Below the pieces are notes generated by a model. It searched no databases. It saw only the letters and a list, made by a program, of their open reading frames with translations, and was not told the DNA's origin. Positions 8,148-16,667 of a stretch of 64,000 bases of DNA are shown piece by piece. Position 1 is the stretch's first letter. Each line of letters opens with the position of its first letter. Source of the stretch: Clostridia bacterium (lineage in GTDB: Bacteria > Acidobacteriota > Terriglobia > Terriglobales > Acidobacteriaceae); the NCBI GenBank assembly GCA_035561135.1, contig DATMYA010000022.1, positions 23,689 through 87,688 on the forward strand. Reading direction: 5' to 3'. The position numbers and the translations under genes were made by a program.

Positions 8148-8639
8148 ATGAACCCTTTGCTTCATCGCATTCAGCAGTTGCTAAAAGACAAGCTTGAAGT
8201 GAACGCAGATATGGAAGATGACCAATTGCATTTCTCGGGCAGATGCGGCCCTGTAACGTCGCGCATTCGAATCACGGCAGATGAATCGCTGTTGACCGTG
8301 ATGGGGCATTTCCCGGTGTTCGCGAGCACGAGCAAACGAGCAGCCGCTTGCGAAACGGTGGTCCTCATAAATTGGGGGCTGTCTGTGGCACACTTCTCGC
8401 TTGATACGGACGGAGAAATCGTCTGCATTGCCCAGATGGTTTTGTTCGATGGAACGCCGACTGACCGCCAGCTTGCAAGATTGATTCATCGTGTGTGGTC
8501 GTGTTTGGAGTTCTATGCCGAATCGTTAATCGCAATCCTTACGGCAGGAGCAGACCCAGCGTTGACCATCGCACGAGCGGAAAAGCTCCGAACCGAATCA
8601 CGTCGGCAAGTTGCAGCGCCCGATTTGAGCGTCAATTAG
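8148..8639 (+). CDS. YbjN-like / secretion-chaperone-fold protein
   Basis: The start at 8148 (MNPLLHRIQQ) follows GGAGG six nt upstream, giving 163 residues. The layout of an N-terminal helix, four to five beta strands (LLTVMGHFPVF, AHFSLDTDGEIVCIAQMV) and a long C-terminal helix pair (RQLARLIHRVWSCLEFYAESLIAIL) matches the YbjN/type III secretion chaperone-like fold. Such proteins bind other proteins, and their role on mobile elements is not established. It lies just before the methyltransferase gene in the same direction, separated by a 35-bp palindrome. Confidence 0.55.
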   Translation: MNPLLHRIQQLLKDKLEVNADMEDDQLHFSGRCGPVTSRIRITADESLLTVMGHFPVFASTSKRAAACETVVLINWGLSVAHFSLDTDGEIVCIAQMVLFDGTPTDRQLARLIHRVWSCLEFYAESLIAILTAGADPALTIARAEKLRTESRRQVAAPDLSVN

Positions 8640-8660
8640 TCTTCGTTCATGCTCGACAAA

Positions 8661-8695
8661 CCGAAACAACTACCATAGTATGGCAGTTGTTTCGG
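8661..8695. promoter_or_regulatory. 35-bp near-perfect palindrome before the methyltransferase gene
   Basis: The arm CCGAAACAACT pairs with AGTTGTTTCGG, and the inner CCATA with TATGG, with one A-C mismatch and a single central G at 8678. It ends 10 bp before the methyltransferase ATG, where no ribosome site is visible. It may be an operator for self-repression by the enzyme or a partner, or an RNA hairpin controlling translation. A terminator for the upstream gene is also possible, but no T tract follows. Confidence 0.6.
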
Positions 8696-8705
8696 TACGA
8701 ATTTC

Positions 8706-11366
8706 ATGGCCAGCCAAACTTTCAAGTCGGTTTATTTCGCTGATTTCCCTGCGCCTGACGGCGCTCGGAATACATTCAAAATTGCATTCGGCACGAAGGA
8801 GTGTGAGCTGTACGAGCAGGTTCGTGGGCTGAGCAGCCATGAATTGCGAGGAATCTTCGGTCATCAGGACTATCTCTCGTTGCAGGAAGCTGCGCAATCC
8901 GACGGGTTGCCATTGAACAGCTTCTGCGTCCGCATTCTGAAGACGTGGGCAGAGAAAAGAACGGGGGAGGCCCAGCCAGCCCTCTTCGGGATGGAAGATG
9001 TCGGTGTATATAGCACGTTCAAGAGCAGCAAGACTGCCCCGCTTCATCGGTGGTATCCCTACATTGAGGGGTACGCACCAGAATTCGTTCAGCATGTAAT
9101 GGAGCGGCACAGCCCCGACTCCACTAGCATCCTTGACCCGTTCGGGGGTGTTGGAACAACCCCTATCACGGCGGCGAAAGCCGGAAAACGAGCTTATTAC
9201 TGCGAACTCAATCCACTGCTTCAGTTCCTTATTCAGGCAAAAACTGCAGCCTTGTCGTTGGCCTCGAAACAACGTGCAGCCGTTGCGGATAGGTTGAGAG
9301 AACTGTGCAGTCAGTGGCGCAATCTCGTAGTCGGCTCCGCTTCCGATAAGCAGCTCGACGCGTGTTATCAAGCGGTCTTCGACAAGAGTGCATTCTTTTC
9401 TGAGAGAACCTATCAGCACGTCCTGCAAGCACGAACCGCGCTGGACGAAATCAGCTGTCGAGAGCCCTTAATCGCACGGTTCGTATCAATAGCAATTCTC
9501 GCTTCTCTTGTTCCTAGCTCACTGCTCTGCCGAGCTGGCGACCTCCGCTTCCGGAAAGGGAAGGAACTTACCGACATTGAAGACTTTATCGACTTCACCC
9601 AACGTAATTTGCAGACCGTCGCAGACGATGTGGAGACCGCGGAGCAACTCGCAACGCAACCGATTCTCGTAACCGGAGATGCAAAGAGGCTTTCCAATCT
9701 GCCTGCACTGGGGGTGGATGCTGTTATAACCAGCCCACCATACCTAAATGGCACGAATTACTTCCGCAATACCAAAATTGAGCTGTGGTTTTTGCGGGCT
9801 CTACGCTCGCAAGCTGACTTGTCAGCGTTCCGGGATTCGGCTATCACCGCTGGCATCAATGACGTTCGCGGCAAGAAAGATGCGTGCACAGCACCTGCTG
9901 TGGCTGAGCTTGTTCGGCGATTGGAAGCAAACGCATACGATGGGCGTATCCCCCGGATGGTGGCTAACTACTTTTACGACATGGACCTGCTACTGAAATC
10001 GCTTAGGTCTCACGTTCGCGAAAACGGCACCATCGCAATAGATATTGGGGATTCCGTTTATGCGAAGGTGCACGTTCCAACGGATGAGCTTCTCTGTTCA
10101 CTGGCCGAGGCTCTGGGCATGGAGCTTCGGGAATCGGTGCACCTCAGAACCAGAGTGTCGCGAGATACTTCTCCATTGAAACAAGTGCTGCTGGTCTTCA
10201 GGAACACACCAGGCCGGGCGGCTGTCGCCGTCACACGGCACAATGATTGGGATAAGCGCTGGTTAGGTTTCAAGAAGGCGCTCCCGCACCAGAAACCGCC
10301 GCTATCAAAGCGCAACTGGGGGCACCCACTCCACAGCCTTTGTTCATATCAAGGGAAGATGAAACCTGCACTCGCCAGCAAGCTTGTCGAAACATTTGTT
10401 CCGGAAAATGGTCGCTTACTTGACCCTTTCGGAGGCGTTGGAACGATTCCGTTCGAGGCGGCGTTACAGGGGAGGTTTTCGTATTCCTTCGATATAAGTC
10501 CAGCTGCATTGGCAATCTCGCGTGCGAAGCTCGGGAAGCCCACAAGGGAAGCGGTGAGCACAGTTCTGGCGGAACTTGAGACGTACATAGAAGCCAATGA
10601 ACCGACAAAAGAAGATATTGGCAGAGCGGAGCAGATTCGTTTCAACAGCGTTCTCTCGGAATATTTTCACCAGCGAACATTCCGCGAGATTGTGTTGGCT
10701 AGAAAGTTCTTCGCGCAGCGTCAAAACCAAGACGCCAGCAGCTCATTAGTGCTCGCTTCACTTCTACACGTTCTGCATGGGAATCGCCCTTATGCGTTGA
10801 GCCGTCGTTCACACCCGATAACGCCGTTCGCTCCCAGCGGGCCTCGCAAGTATAAGGGGGTTGTGGCTCATGTTCGAGCAAAGGTATGTCGAAGTTTGGA
10901 TGAACAACTCCCATCCAATTTTGTTGAAGGGGAGGTGTTGGAGTGCGATGCGACGGCATGTTGGCCGCAGCACGTGAACGACTTGGATGCGGTGATAACT
11001 TCTCCTCCATTTTTCGACAGCACTAGATTTTACCTCGCGAATTGGATGCGTCTATGGTTCATGGGATGGGAACGAGACGATTTCAATGTTCGTCCGCTTT
11101 CATTTGTTGACGAACTGCAAAAGCAGTCCTTTTCTGTCTATGAACCTATCTTCCGCCAAGCTCGAGAACGCATCAGGAAGAATGGCGTAGTGGTGCTGCA
11201 CTTAGGACTGAGTCGCAAATGCGACATGATGAAGGAAATAGAGAAGGTGGCCGCCCCGTGGTTTAGAGTAGCTGACCGATTCTCAGAAAACGTTGAGCAT
11301 TGCGAATCGCACGGCGTGCGCGACAAGGGCACTGTGAACAAGCACCAGTATCTTGTTCTCTCGTGA
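8706..11366 (+). CDS. Fused double-domain DNA (N4/N6) methyltransferase
   Basis: It transfers a methyl group from S-adenosylmethionine to adenine-N6 or cytosine-N4 in DNA. The 886 residues contain two methyltransferase domains in tandem. The first has the AdoMet site DPFGGVGT at 144-151 and the catalytic motif TSPPY at 342-346. The second has DPFGGVGT at 573-580 and TSPPF at 765-769. Both put motif I before motif IV, with about 190 residues between. Two active copies suggest the two strands of an asymmetric site, as in fused type IIS-like enzymes; this is inference. The gene abuts, tail to tail, a gene for a PD-(D/E)XK endonuclease, so together they look like a restriction-modification system. 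Confidence 0.88.
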   Translation: MASQTFKSVYFADFPAPDGARNTFKIAFGTKECELYEQVRGLSSHELRGIFGHQDYLSLQEAAQSDGLPLNSFCVRILKTWAEKRTGEAQPALFGMEDVGVYSTFKSSKTAPLHRWYPYIEGYAPEFVQHVMERHSPDSTSILDPFGGVGTTPITAAKAGKRAYYCELNPLLQFLIQAKTAALSLASKQRAAVADRLRELCSQWRNLVVGSASDKQLDACYQAVFDKSAFFSERTYQHVLQARTALDEISCREPLIARFVSIAILASLVPSSLLCRAGDLRFRKGKELTDIEDFIDFTQRNLQTVADDVETAEQLATQPILVTGDAKRLSNLPALGVDAVITSPPYLNGTNYFRNTKIELWFLRALRSQADLSAFRDSAITAGINDVRGKKDACTAPAVAELVRRLEANAYDGRIPRMVANYFYDMDLLLKSLRSHVRENGTIAIDIGDSVYAKVHVPTDELLCSLAEALGMELRESVHLRTRVSRDTSPLKQVLLVFRNTPGRAAVAVTRHNDWDKRWLGFKKALPHQKPPLSKRNWGHPLHSLCSYQGKMKPALASKLVETFVPENGRLLDPFGGVGTIPFEAALQGRFSYSFDISPAALAISRAKLGKPTREAVSTVLAELETYIEANEPTKEDIGRAEQIRFNSVLSEYFHQRTFREIVLARKFFAQRQNQDASSSLVLASLLHVLHGNRPYALSRRSHPITPFAPSGPRKYKGVVAHVRAKVCRSLDEQLPSNFVEGEVLECDATACWPQHVNDLDAVITSPPFFDSTRFYLANWMRLWFMGWERDDFNVRPLSFVDELQKQSFSVYEPIFRQARERIRKNGVVVLHLGLSRKCDMMKEIEKVAAPWFRVADRFSENVEHCESHGVRDKGTVNKHQYLVLS

Positions 11367-12635
11367 CTAACCTTCTAGGGCGTTAGCAGCACGTTCCCAA
11401 ACGTCGCGACGGATGTTGTACTCGGTTGTATGTTGTTCTTGAATCGTGAGACCTGCAGGATTTTGAATAAATTGAACGGTGGGAGTGCCCGCAAGATTCT
11501 CAACCGCAGCCAAGTAAAAGTTGTTTCCGTATTGCTGGGCGGCTGCGTGTTCCACCCGCGTCAGGGAAATCGAGCCTAGACGTGCCAAGCTACTTTTGAC
11601 CTCAACGAGCATCACTGCTTCACCATTCTTGGCCCAAAGGTCGAATCCAAAGCCACGTCGATTCGTGTAGAACACAACTCGCCATCCTGCTGCCTCTAGG
11701 AGCTTCGCGACGAGAAGTTCTCCTTCAGCGCCTCCGTTCGGGTCGCGTGGCAGCGGCGGCGCATTCAACGCGGCATTAGCTGGAGGCTGTGGAACTCGGA
11801 GCGCAATCCCTCGCTGTGCGCGGACTGGCCGGACAACAGCAGCAGGTCGCGGAACCCTCGTAACGGGTTCGACAGCGGTTCGTGTCAGTCTAAGAATCTG
11901 CTCTGCGCGAATGGCGGAAATGCCGAGGGAGAAAAGCGAGAAGGTGTGAAGGCCCATGTCGCGCCAGTTCTGATAGCTCTTTTCTCCGGGCACACGAACT
12001 TGAACTTCGTGGAGCAATTGCTGTCTTTGGGCATCATTAACGTTGCGGAATTCCAAGATGCCATCTACAGCCCAAGCAATTTCCTCATCGTTGCGAATGC
12101 GGGAGAGAAATAAATCATATTCGTCGCGGTCAATCCATCCGTGTGTCCGCTGCAACACCTGCAATGTAGCTCTGTATGGACGGATTTCGAAGTCTTGGTA
12201 CTCTTGCTGTCGAGTTGCCGTGTAGTAGGGCCCTCTACAGAAGACAATCTCTCCGAGTGCCCGTTCCATAATCGCATTGGAATCGTTGGCAGTTGCTAAG
12301 TCCACGCCGAGTGGAGTTAGGTTTATTTCATCCCAACTTCGTCCATCCGTCCGCACCAATAAGTTAAGTGGCATCTCCATTGCAAGAAGATGATGTCGTC
12401 GCAGGGTAACGCCGGGGTCAGCTCCTGTAACGCCCACCAGTGCGGCCAAGTCACGATAGTTGCGCGCCCCGAGCCGTATAGGCCCTTGTGAACCCAGATT
12501 GTAGAGGTACTTCGCCACGTCACTCAGTCGAGCACTGCTGAGGTGAACACGAGTGATGAGGAACCAGCCGCGGTCTCCTCTATCTGCCTCATCGAGTCTT
12601 CGGACTACTGAGCGTCTTAAGTCGGCGAATGGCAT
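11367..12635 (-). CDS. Restriction endonuclease-like protein, C-terminal PD-(D/E)XK domain
   Basis: 422 residues. The N-terminal 240 residues are helical and probably bind DNA; a Pro/Arg-rich linker (about 255-295) follows. The C-terminal domain carries a nuclease core: GGAEGELLVAKLLEAAGW (Glu), GFGFDLWAKNG (Asp332) and MLVEVKSS (Glu345-x-Lys347), similar to the DUF3883/'NO VEIN'-type nuclease domain. The gene ends on the base next to the end of the methyltransferase gene, so the pair are convergent without a gap. The arrangement suggests the cutting partner of the methyltransferase. The recognition site cannot be told from sequence. Confidence 0.75.
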   Translation of the reverse strand: MPFADLRRSVVRRLDEADRGDRGWFLITRVHLSSARLSDVAKYLYNLGSQGPIRLGARNYRDLAALVGVTGADPGVTLRRHHLLAMEMPLNLLVRTDGRSWDEINLTPLGVDLATANDSNAIMERALGEIVFCRGPYYTATRQQEYQDFEIRPYRATLQVLQRTHGWIDRDEYDLFLSRIRNDEEIAWAVDGILEFRNVNDAQRQQLLHEVQVRVPGEKSYQNWRDMGLHTFSLFSLGISAIRAEQILRLTRTAVEPVTRVPRPAAVVRPVRAQRGIALRVPQPPANAALNAPPLPRDPNGGAEGELLVAKLLEAAGWRVVFYTNRRGFGFDLWAKNGEAVMLVEVKSSLARLGSISLTRVEHAAAQQYGNNFYLAAVENLAGTPTVQFIQNPAGLTIQEQHTTEYNIRRDVWERAANALEG

Positions 12636-12753
12636 GTCTGCATTGACATTCGTAACATGCGCATCGGATTAACGCAATCGTGTGTTCCTTTTGAATCAAT
12701 CGAATGCGAACAAATGTAGTGCGTCAATCCTGTTGCGGTGGTACATAAAGTGA

Positions 12754-13773
12754 ATGGCACGAAGGAAAAAATACACAGCGGTTGAAAAGACGGGGCAGGT
12801 GCGCGCCGCCCATGTAGCAGGCCAGGGAGATGTCGTCTACAGAGGATTCCAGTGCCTGAACAGCAAATGCGAGGAATACATATTCAAGAAGGAGGACGAA
12901 CTCCTAAACGGTTTCGAATTCGCCTGCCCAAAATGCGGTTTTGAGTTTCAGTCCGGCGAGTCGGTGAAATTCTACGATTACAAGCTCGTCAAATTGCCGA
13001 AAAAGGAGGTCTTAAAGAAAGGCAGCTTCGAGGTCCTCCATGACGACTATGTTGAGGAATCGCAACGATACAAGTACTGCATTATCTGCAATACGATGAA
13101 GCCGCTGTTGTCGTTCGGCGCGCACGAGTCGCGCAAGTCGAAGCATCAAGGTGAGTGTGCAAGTTGCAAGACCCAGTACAACACCATAAAGAACTCGACG
13201 CGAACGCCCGACCAGCATCGCGAGGCAGCGCAGAACCGTCGGCTGCTGGTTGAAATGGCAGGGATAGGCAAGCTGGACAGCAAGGCAATTTCCGAGCGCT
13301 TCAAGCAAAAGTGTTTCAAGTGCGGCGTTACGCTTGAGAAAGTGTCCGACGCGAATATCGACCATACGCTTCCCGTTTATTATCTGTGGCCCGCCACGAC
13401 GGGGTCGGCGACTCTGCTTTGCAAAAAGCACAACGGCCAAAAGCTCCGAAAGTGGCCATCGAAGTTCTACGGCAAGGAAGAACTGAAACGTCTCGCGGTG
13501 TTGACCGGCATAAAGCTGGAAATACTGGAGGGAAAGCCATTTTACAACCCCGATGCCATAGAGAGGCTAAAAACGCCTGATGCCGTTGACAAACTGCTCA
13601 CGAAATACGCGAAATACAAAACGGAGCTGCAGAAGCTCCGAAATCGGCTGAAATTGGAAGCAGGCGTGGACATCTTCGCAGTAGCTTCGCAACTTTCGCC
13701 CGACTGGGTCACAGAAGCGGACAAAATGACGAGCGCAGCAAAGGGCAAGGCCGCCAAGGGCGGAACTGATTAG
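12754..13773 (+). CDS. Zinc-ribbon HNH endonuclease
   Basis: 339 residues with three Cys pairs suggesting zinc ribbons. The first is C34/C39 with C58/C61 (CPKCGFEF), the second C109-x2-C112 with C135-x2-C138. The third, C187-x2-C190 with CKKHN at 223-227, frames the HNH core, in which Asp203-His204 (NIDHTLPVYY) and Asn227 fit the metal-binding and catalytic positions. The C-terminus is helical and lysine-rich. The gene is 12 bp upstream of mrr in the same direction and probably cotranscribed. It is divergent from the PD-(D/E)XK gene with a 118-bp promoter region between. A restriction or modified-DNA-targeting nuclease is the likely role. Confidence 0.75.
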   Translation: MARRKKYTAVEKTGQVRAAHVAGQGDVVYRGFQCLNSKCEEYIFKKEDELLNGFEFACPKCGFEFQSGESVKFYDYKLVKLPKKEVLKKGSFEVLHDDYVEESQRYKYCIICNTMKPLLSFGAHESRKSKHQGECASCKTQYNTIKNSTRTPDQHREAAQNRRLLVEMAGIGKLDSKAISERFKQKCFKCGVTLEKVSDANIDHTLPVYYLWPATTGSATLLCKKHNGQKLRKWPSKFYGKEELKRLAVLTGIKLEILEGKPFYNPDAIERLKTPDAVDKLLTKYAKYKTELQKLRNRLKLEAGVDIFAVASQLSPDWVTEADKMTSAAKGKAAKGGTD

Positions 13774-13785
13774 CGCGGGGGGCTG

Positions 13786-14718
13786 ATGGCTATTCCTAGT
13801 TTGTTCGATATAACGCTTCCGATGTTGAAGTTGCTCGCCGACGGTAGCACTCACGCATTAAAGGAATTGGGCGACACACTAGCTAATCAATTCGGATTGA
13901 CTGAAGCGGATTTATCTGAGCGAATCCCGAGCGGGATGCCAAAGTTCAAGAATCGGCTGGGTTGGGCGCGTTCGGAGCTTAGGTTGGCTGGATTGGTAGA
14001 ACTTCCGAAGCCGAAGCATTTGCGCATCACAGACCGTGGGCGGGAGGTTCTGCGGTCAAATCCTGTGCGCTTAGACCGTTCCTTCTTCATGCGGTATCCC
14101 GATTACGCTGAAGCGGTATCAGGTCGAGAAAATCGCACCGAACAGACCTCCGTCGCTGTCGCTGTCGCACCAACCTCCGTTTCTCTCGATGCAGCTCCGG
14201 AAGAGGTTCTGGAAAGTTCATTCAGCAACATTCAGCATCGTATCGAGTCCGAGCTCCTAGACAAGGTAAAAACATGCAGCCCCGCTTTCTTCGAGAAGCT
14301 CGTCATCGACCTTCTTCACAGGATGGGATACGGCAAGTTCAGAGACGGAGCGGCGATTGTCACCGGAAAGCCGGGTGATGAAGGAATTGACGGAGTTATA
14401 AGCGAAGACCCGCTTGGCCTAGACCTTGTCCATGTTCAGGCGAAGCGGTGGGAAAACCCGGTTGGCCGACCAGATGTGCAGTTGTTTGTAGGCGCACTGC
14501 AGGGGAAGCAGGCCCGAAAAGGCGTATTCATTACCACCTCGTCTTATAACGAAAATGCACGCGATTACGTTAGGACTGTAGGGGTGAAAATCGCTCTGAT
14601 TGATGGGCAAAAGTTGGCTCACCTTATGTACGAGCACAACGTCGGCGTCAGTGACCGGAGAACGCTTGTACTCAAATCCGTGGACTCCGACTACTTCTTG
14701 GAGGACCAAGAGGATTGA
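13786..14718 (+). CDS. mrr: Mrr-family restriction endonuclease
   Basis: Mrr enzymes are type IV-like nucleases that cut modified DNA. The 310 residues have the usual two parts: an N-terminal winged-helix Mrr_N domain (about 1-100, ending RITDRGREVL) and a C-terminal Mrr_cat nuclease. The nuclease core is intact: Glu170 in FFEKLVIDLLHRMGYG, Asp202 in DEGIDGVI and Gln218-x-Lys220 in HVQAKRW, followed by GVFITTSSYNENA. The start follows a GGGGGG run. The stop overlaps the start of the next gene by one base, so translation is probably coupled to that of Nmad2. Confidence 0.92.
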   Translation: MAIPSLFDITLPMLKLLADGSTHALKELGDTLANQFGLTEADLSERIPSGMPKFKNRLGWARSELRLAGLVELPKPKHLRITDRGREVLRSNPVRLDRSFFMRYPDYAEAVSGRENRTEQTSVAVAVAPTSVSLDAAPEEVLESSFSNIQHRIESELLDKVKTCSPAFFEKLVIDLLHRMGYGKFRDGAAIVTGKPGDEGIDGVISEDPLGLDLVHVQAKRWENPVGRPDVQLFVGALQGKQARKGVFITTSSYNENARDYVRTVGVKIALIDGQKLAHLMYEHNVGVSDRRTLVLKSVDSDYFLEDQED

Positions 14719-15323
14719 TGACGGGAAGGGCCATGCCCGCGCAGCACAAATTTTACGGGTACAAGATGACGGACGACACGGGGTTTGCGCCGTGTGCGTC
14801 GGGCCAGTACCTCTCGTTGGCCTGTTGTATGACTAGCATCAGGGGTCGTGCGCCACTTGGCTCGTGGGTCGCAGGTTTCGGCGGTAAACAATTCGGCAAC
14901 GGGCATCTCATTTACCTGATGCAGGTCAATGAGGTCATGACTTTCGACCAGTATTTCAGGGAAAAGCGATTCCGAGACCGTCTCGATAATGTGTATTACA
15001 AAGAGAATGGCGTGTATCGTCAGATTACCTCCGCCCGTGCGCACAGAACCGCTCGCGAGCAGGAGCACGACGTTTCTGTTGACCGTGTTTTGGTTGCTAG
15101 TAGATTTGTATATTTCGGCAATCGGCCCATACACGTGCCGCAACAGTTCGCACCTCTCGTCCCGCACCATCGGAACTACTGTGTCAATGATGGCGAAAAA
15201 ACCTCTGAGTTTGCGGCGTGGGCCTTCACGCATGGAAGTGGTTGTCTCAGCGTCCCGCACCAGCCGTTACCCCCACTTCCGGATGCTCTTATCCATATTC
15301 AGGGCGTAGGCTTAGCGCATTGA
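14718..15323 (+). CDS. Nmad2-family predicted DNA base hypermodification protein
   Basis: About 200 residues that follow the Nmad2 (nucleotide modification associated domain 2) pattern closely: YGYKMTDDTGFAPCASG, SLACCMTSIR, GSWVAGFGG, a LIYLMQVNEVMTFDQYF strand-helix, RFRDRLDNVYY, and VDRVLVASRFVYFG. The family was proposed from gene-neighbourhood work to act in synthesis of complex modified DNA bases in phages and mobile elements; its chemistry is not established to my knowledge. The start is ATG 14718 (overlapping the mrr stop) or ATG 14733 (MPAQ), which has a nearby GGGAAGGG. Being linked to a nuclease that targets modified DNA is notable. Confidence 0.8.
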   Translation: MTGRAMPAQHKFYGYKMTDDTGFAPCASGQYLSLACCMTSIRGRAPLGSWVAGFGGKQFGNGHLIYLMQVNEVMTFDQYFREKRFRDRLDNVYYKENGVYRQITSARAHRTAREQEHDVSVDRVLVASRFVYFGNRPIHVPQQFAPLVPHHRNYCVNDGEKTSEFAAWAFTHGSGCLSVPHQPLPPLPDALIHIQGVGLAH

Positions 15324-15511
15324 TGTTCCGCAACGTGTTGTGAACGCATCGTGGGCATGGAATTGATGATTTATGCCGTACTGCTTCCCGGACTGCCTCG
15401 CTGAGTTAACTGGCGATTTCCGCGAAATACGTGGGTGTGCATTTCGGGAGTGCGAACTCAGTACGGAATCGCCGCGTGCCCGCGAGAGTTGAAACGGGGG
15501 CGCGCGTATTC

Positions 15512-16663
15512 ATGCCTGCTTGGAACCGAGAGCAACTCTACGCAGAAGTGTGGGAGCAACCACTCCTCAAAGTTGCCGCGAAATACCACATCTCTGACGT
15601 GATGCTTGGGAAGGTCTGCCGAACCCTCCGCATTCCACTGCCTGGGCGTGGGTATTGGGCGAGAAAGGCCGCAGGTCAGAGATTAACGCGGCCTCCGCTG
15701 CCAAAAGCAAAGAATCTTCCAACATTGACGTATGTCGAGCGTACTGAAGCCATGACTACTCACGCCAAAGAGCCAACACCTCCCCAGCCTGAGCCAACTG
15801 ATAGAGAATACCTCGCAATCAAGGACTTCGAATCAAAGCCGTGGTCTTGGCCAGCGGACGTGCCAAGGCACAAGCTGGTCGTCAGTACTGAAAAGAGTCT
15901 CAAACGGGGTACGGTTGACGACAAAGGTCGGTTGCAACGCCATTGGCAGGCCGGGCCGTGCCTTGACGTACACGTATCGAATGCTCAATTGGAGCGAGCA
16001 CTCGGATTGATGAACGCCGTCATCCGAACGCTCGAATCCGAGAAGTGTCCCATATCCGTTGAGCACGGAAAGCACGGAACAACAGCACTTATCTTCGCCC
16101 AACGCATCTCGTTTTCCGTGGTGGAGAGGTACAAGGAAAAGAGTCGGCACGTTGTTCAGGAATCTCCCAATTGGACTCGTAACGCTACCGAATACCAACC
16201 ATCAGGCGAACTCGAATTCCGGGTCGATGAAGAGCACTGGCAAGGAATTCGGTTCCATGACCGAAAGAAACGAAAACTCGAACAGGCGATTCCAGAAATC
16301 GTGAGCGCCATGATGCGGGCGGCTCGTGACTGCATCCTGAGGGCGGAGCAACAGCGATTAGCTGCTATCGAACAAAGGAAACGAGAAATCGAACGGCTGG
16401 AGCTTTCAAAGCAGATTGCGGAAGAGGAGAAGAAGGTACAAGAGCTTGAGCAATGGACTAGCCGTTGGGTGCAGGCACGAAACATGCGGGAGTTCATAAC
16501 GGCGTTGCAGTCCTACTGGAAGCAGCAAGGTGTTGACCTGTCCGACGGCTCGGAGAAGGCGAACCGGCTCAAATGGATGTTTGAGCAGGCAGACCGAATT
16601 GACCCGCTGGTAGCCAGTCCGCCGATAATTGACTGTAAAGGCGAGCTGAATCGGTATTGGTAA
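15512..16663 (+). CDS. Conserved hypothetical protein with N-terminal HTH-like segment
   Basis: The start at 15512 (MPAWNREQLYAEVWEQP) gives 383 residues. The first 60 residues have a pattern seen in a widespread unnamed family, W-x-R-x-x-L-Y-x-x-V-W then VAAKYHISDVMLGKVCR and PLPGRGYWAR, which reads as a helix-turn-helix. The middle is mixed alpha/beta. Residues 285-350 are a long Glu/Lys/Arg-rich coiled coil (QRKREIERLELSKQIAEEEK). No catalytic motif is visible. Genes of this type often sit on mobile elements; the function is unknown. It is convergent with the ImmA-like gene with 4 bp between. Confidence 0.7.
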   Translation: MPAWNREQLYAEVWEQPLLKVAAKYHISDVMLGKVCRTLRIPLPGRGYWARKAAGQRLTRPPLPKAKNLPTLTYVERTEAMTTHAKEPTPPQPEPTDREYLAIKDFESKPWSWPADVPRHKLVVSTEKSLKRGTVDDKGRLQRHWQAGPCLDVHVSNAQLERALGLMNAVIRTLESEKCPISVEHGKHGTTALIFAQRISFSVVERYKEKSRHVVQESPNWTRNATEYQPSGELEFRVDEEHWQGIRFHDRKKRKLEQAIPEIVSAMMRAARDCILRAEQQRLAAIEQRKREIERLELSKQIAEEEKKVQELEQWTSRWVQARNMREFITALQSYWKQQGVDLSDGSEKANRLKWMFEQADRIDPLVASPPIIDCKGELNRYW

Positions 16664-16667
16664 AACG

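Noticed and set aside
8670..9428. A 252-residue minus-strand frame over the methyltransferase start
   Set aside because: Shadow of the methyltransferase gene; no motif and would run across the palindrome.
14691..15260. A 189-residue minus-strand frame over the Nmad2 gene
   Set aside because: The plus frame matches Nmad2 throughout and overlaps the mrr stop in operon style.
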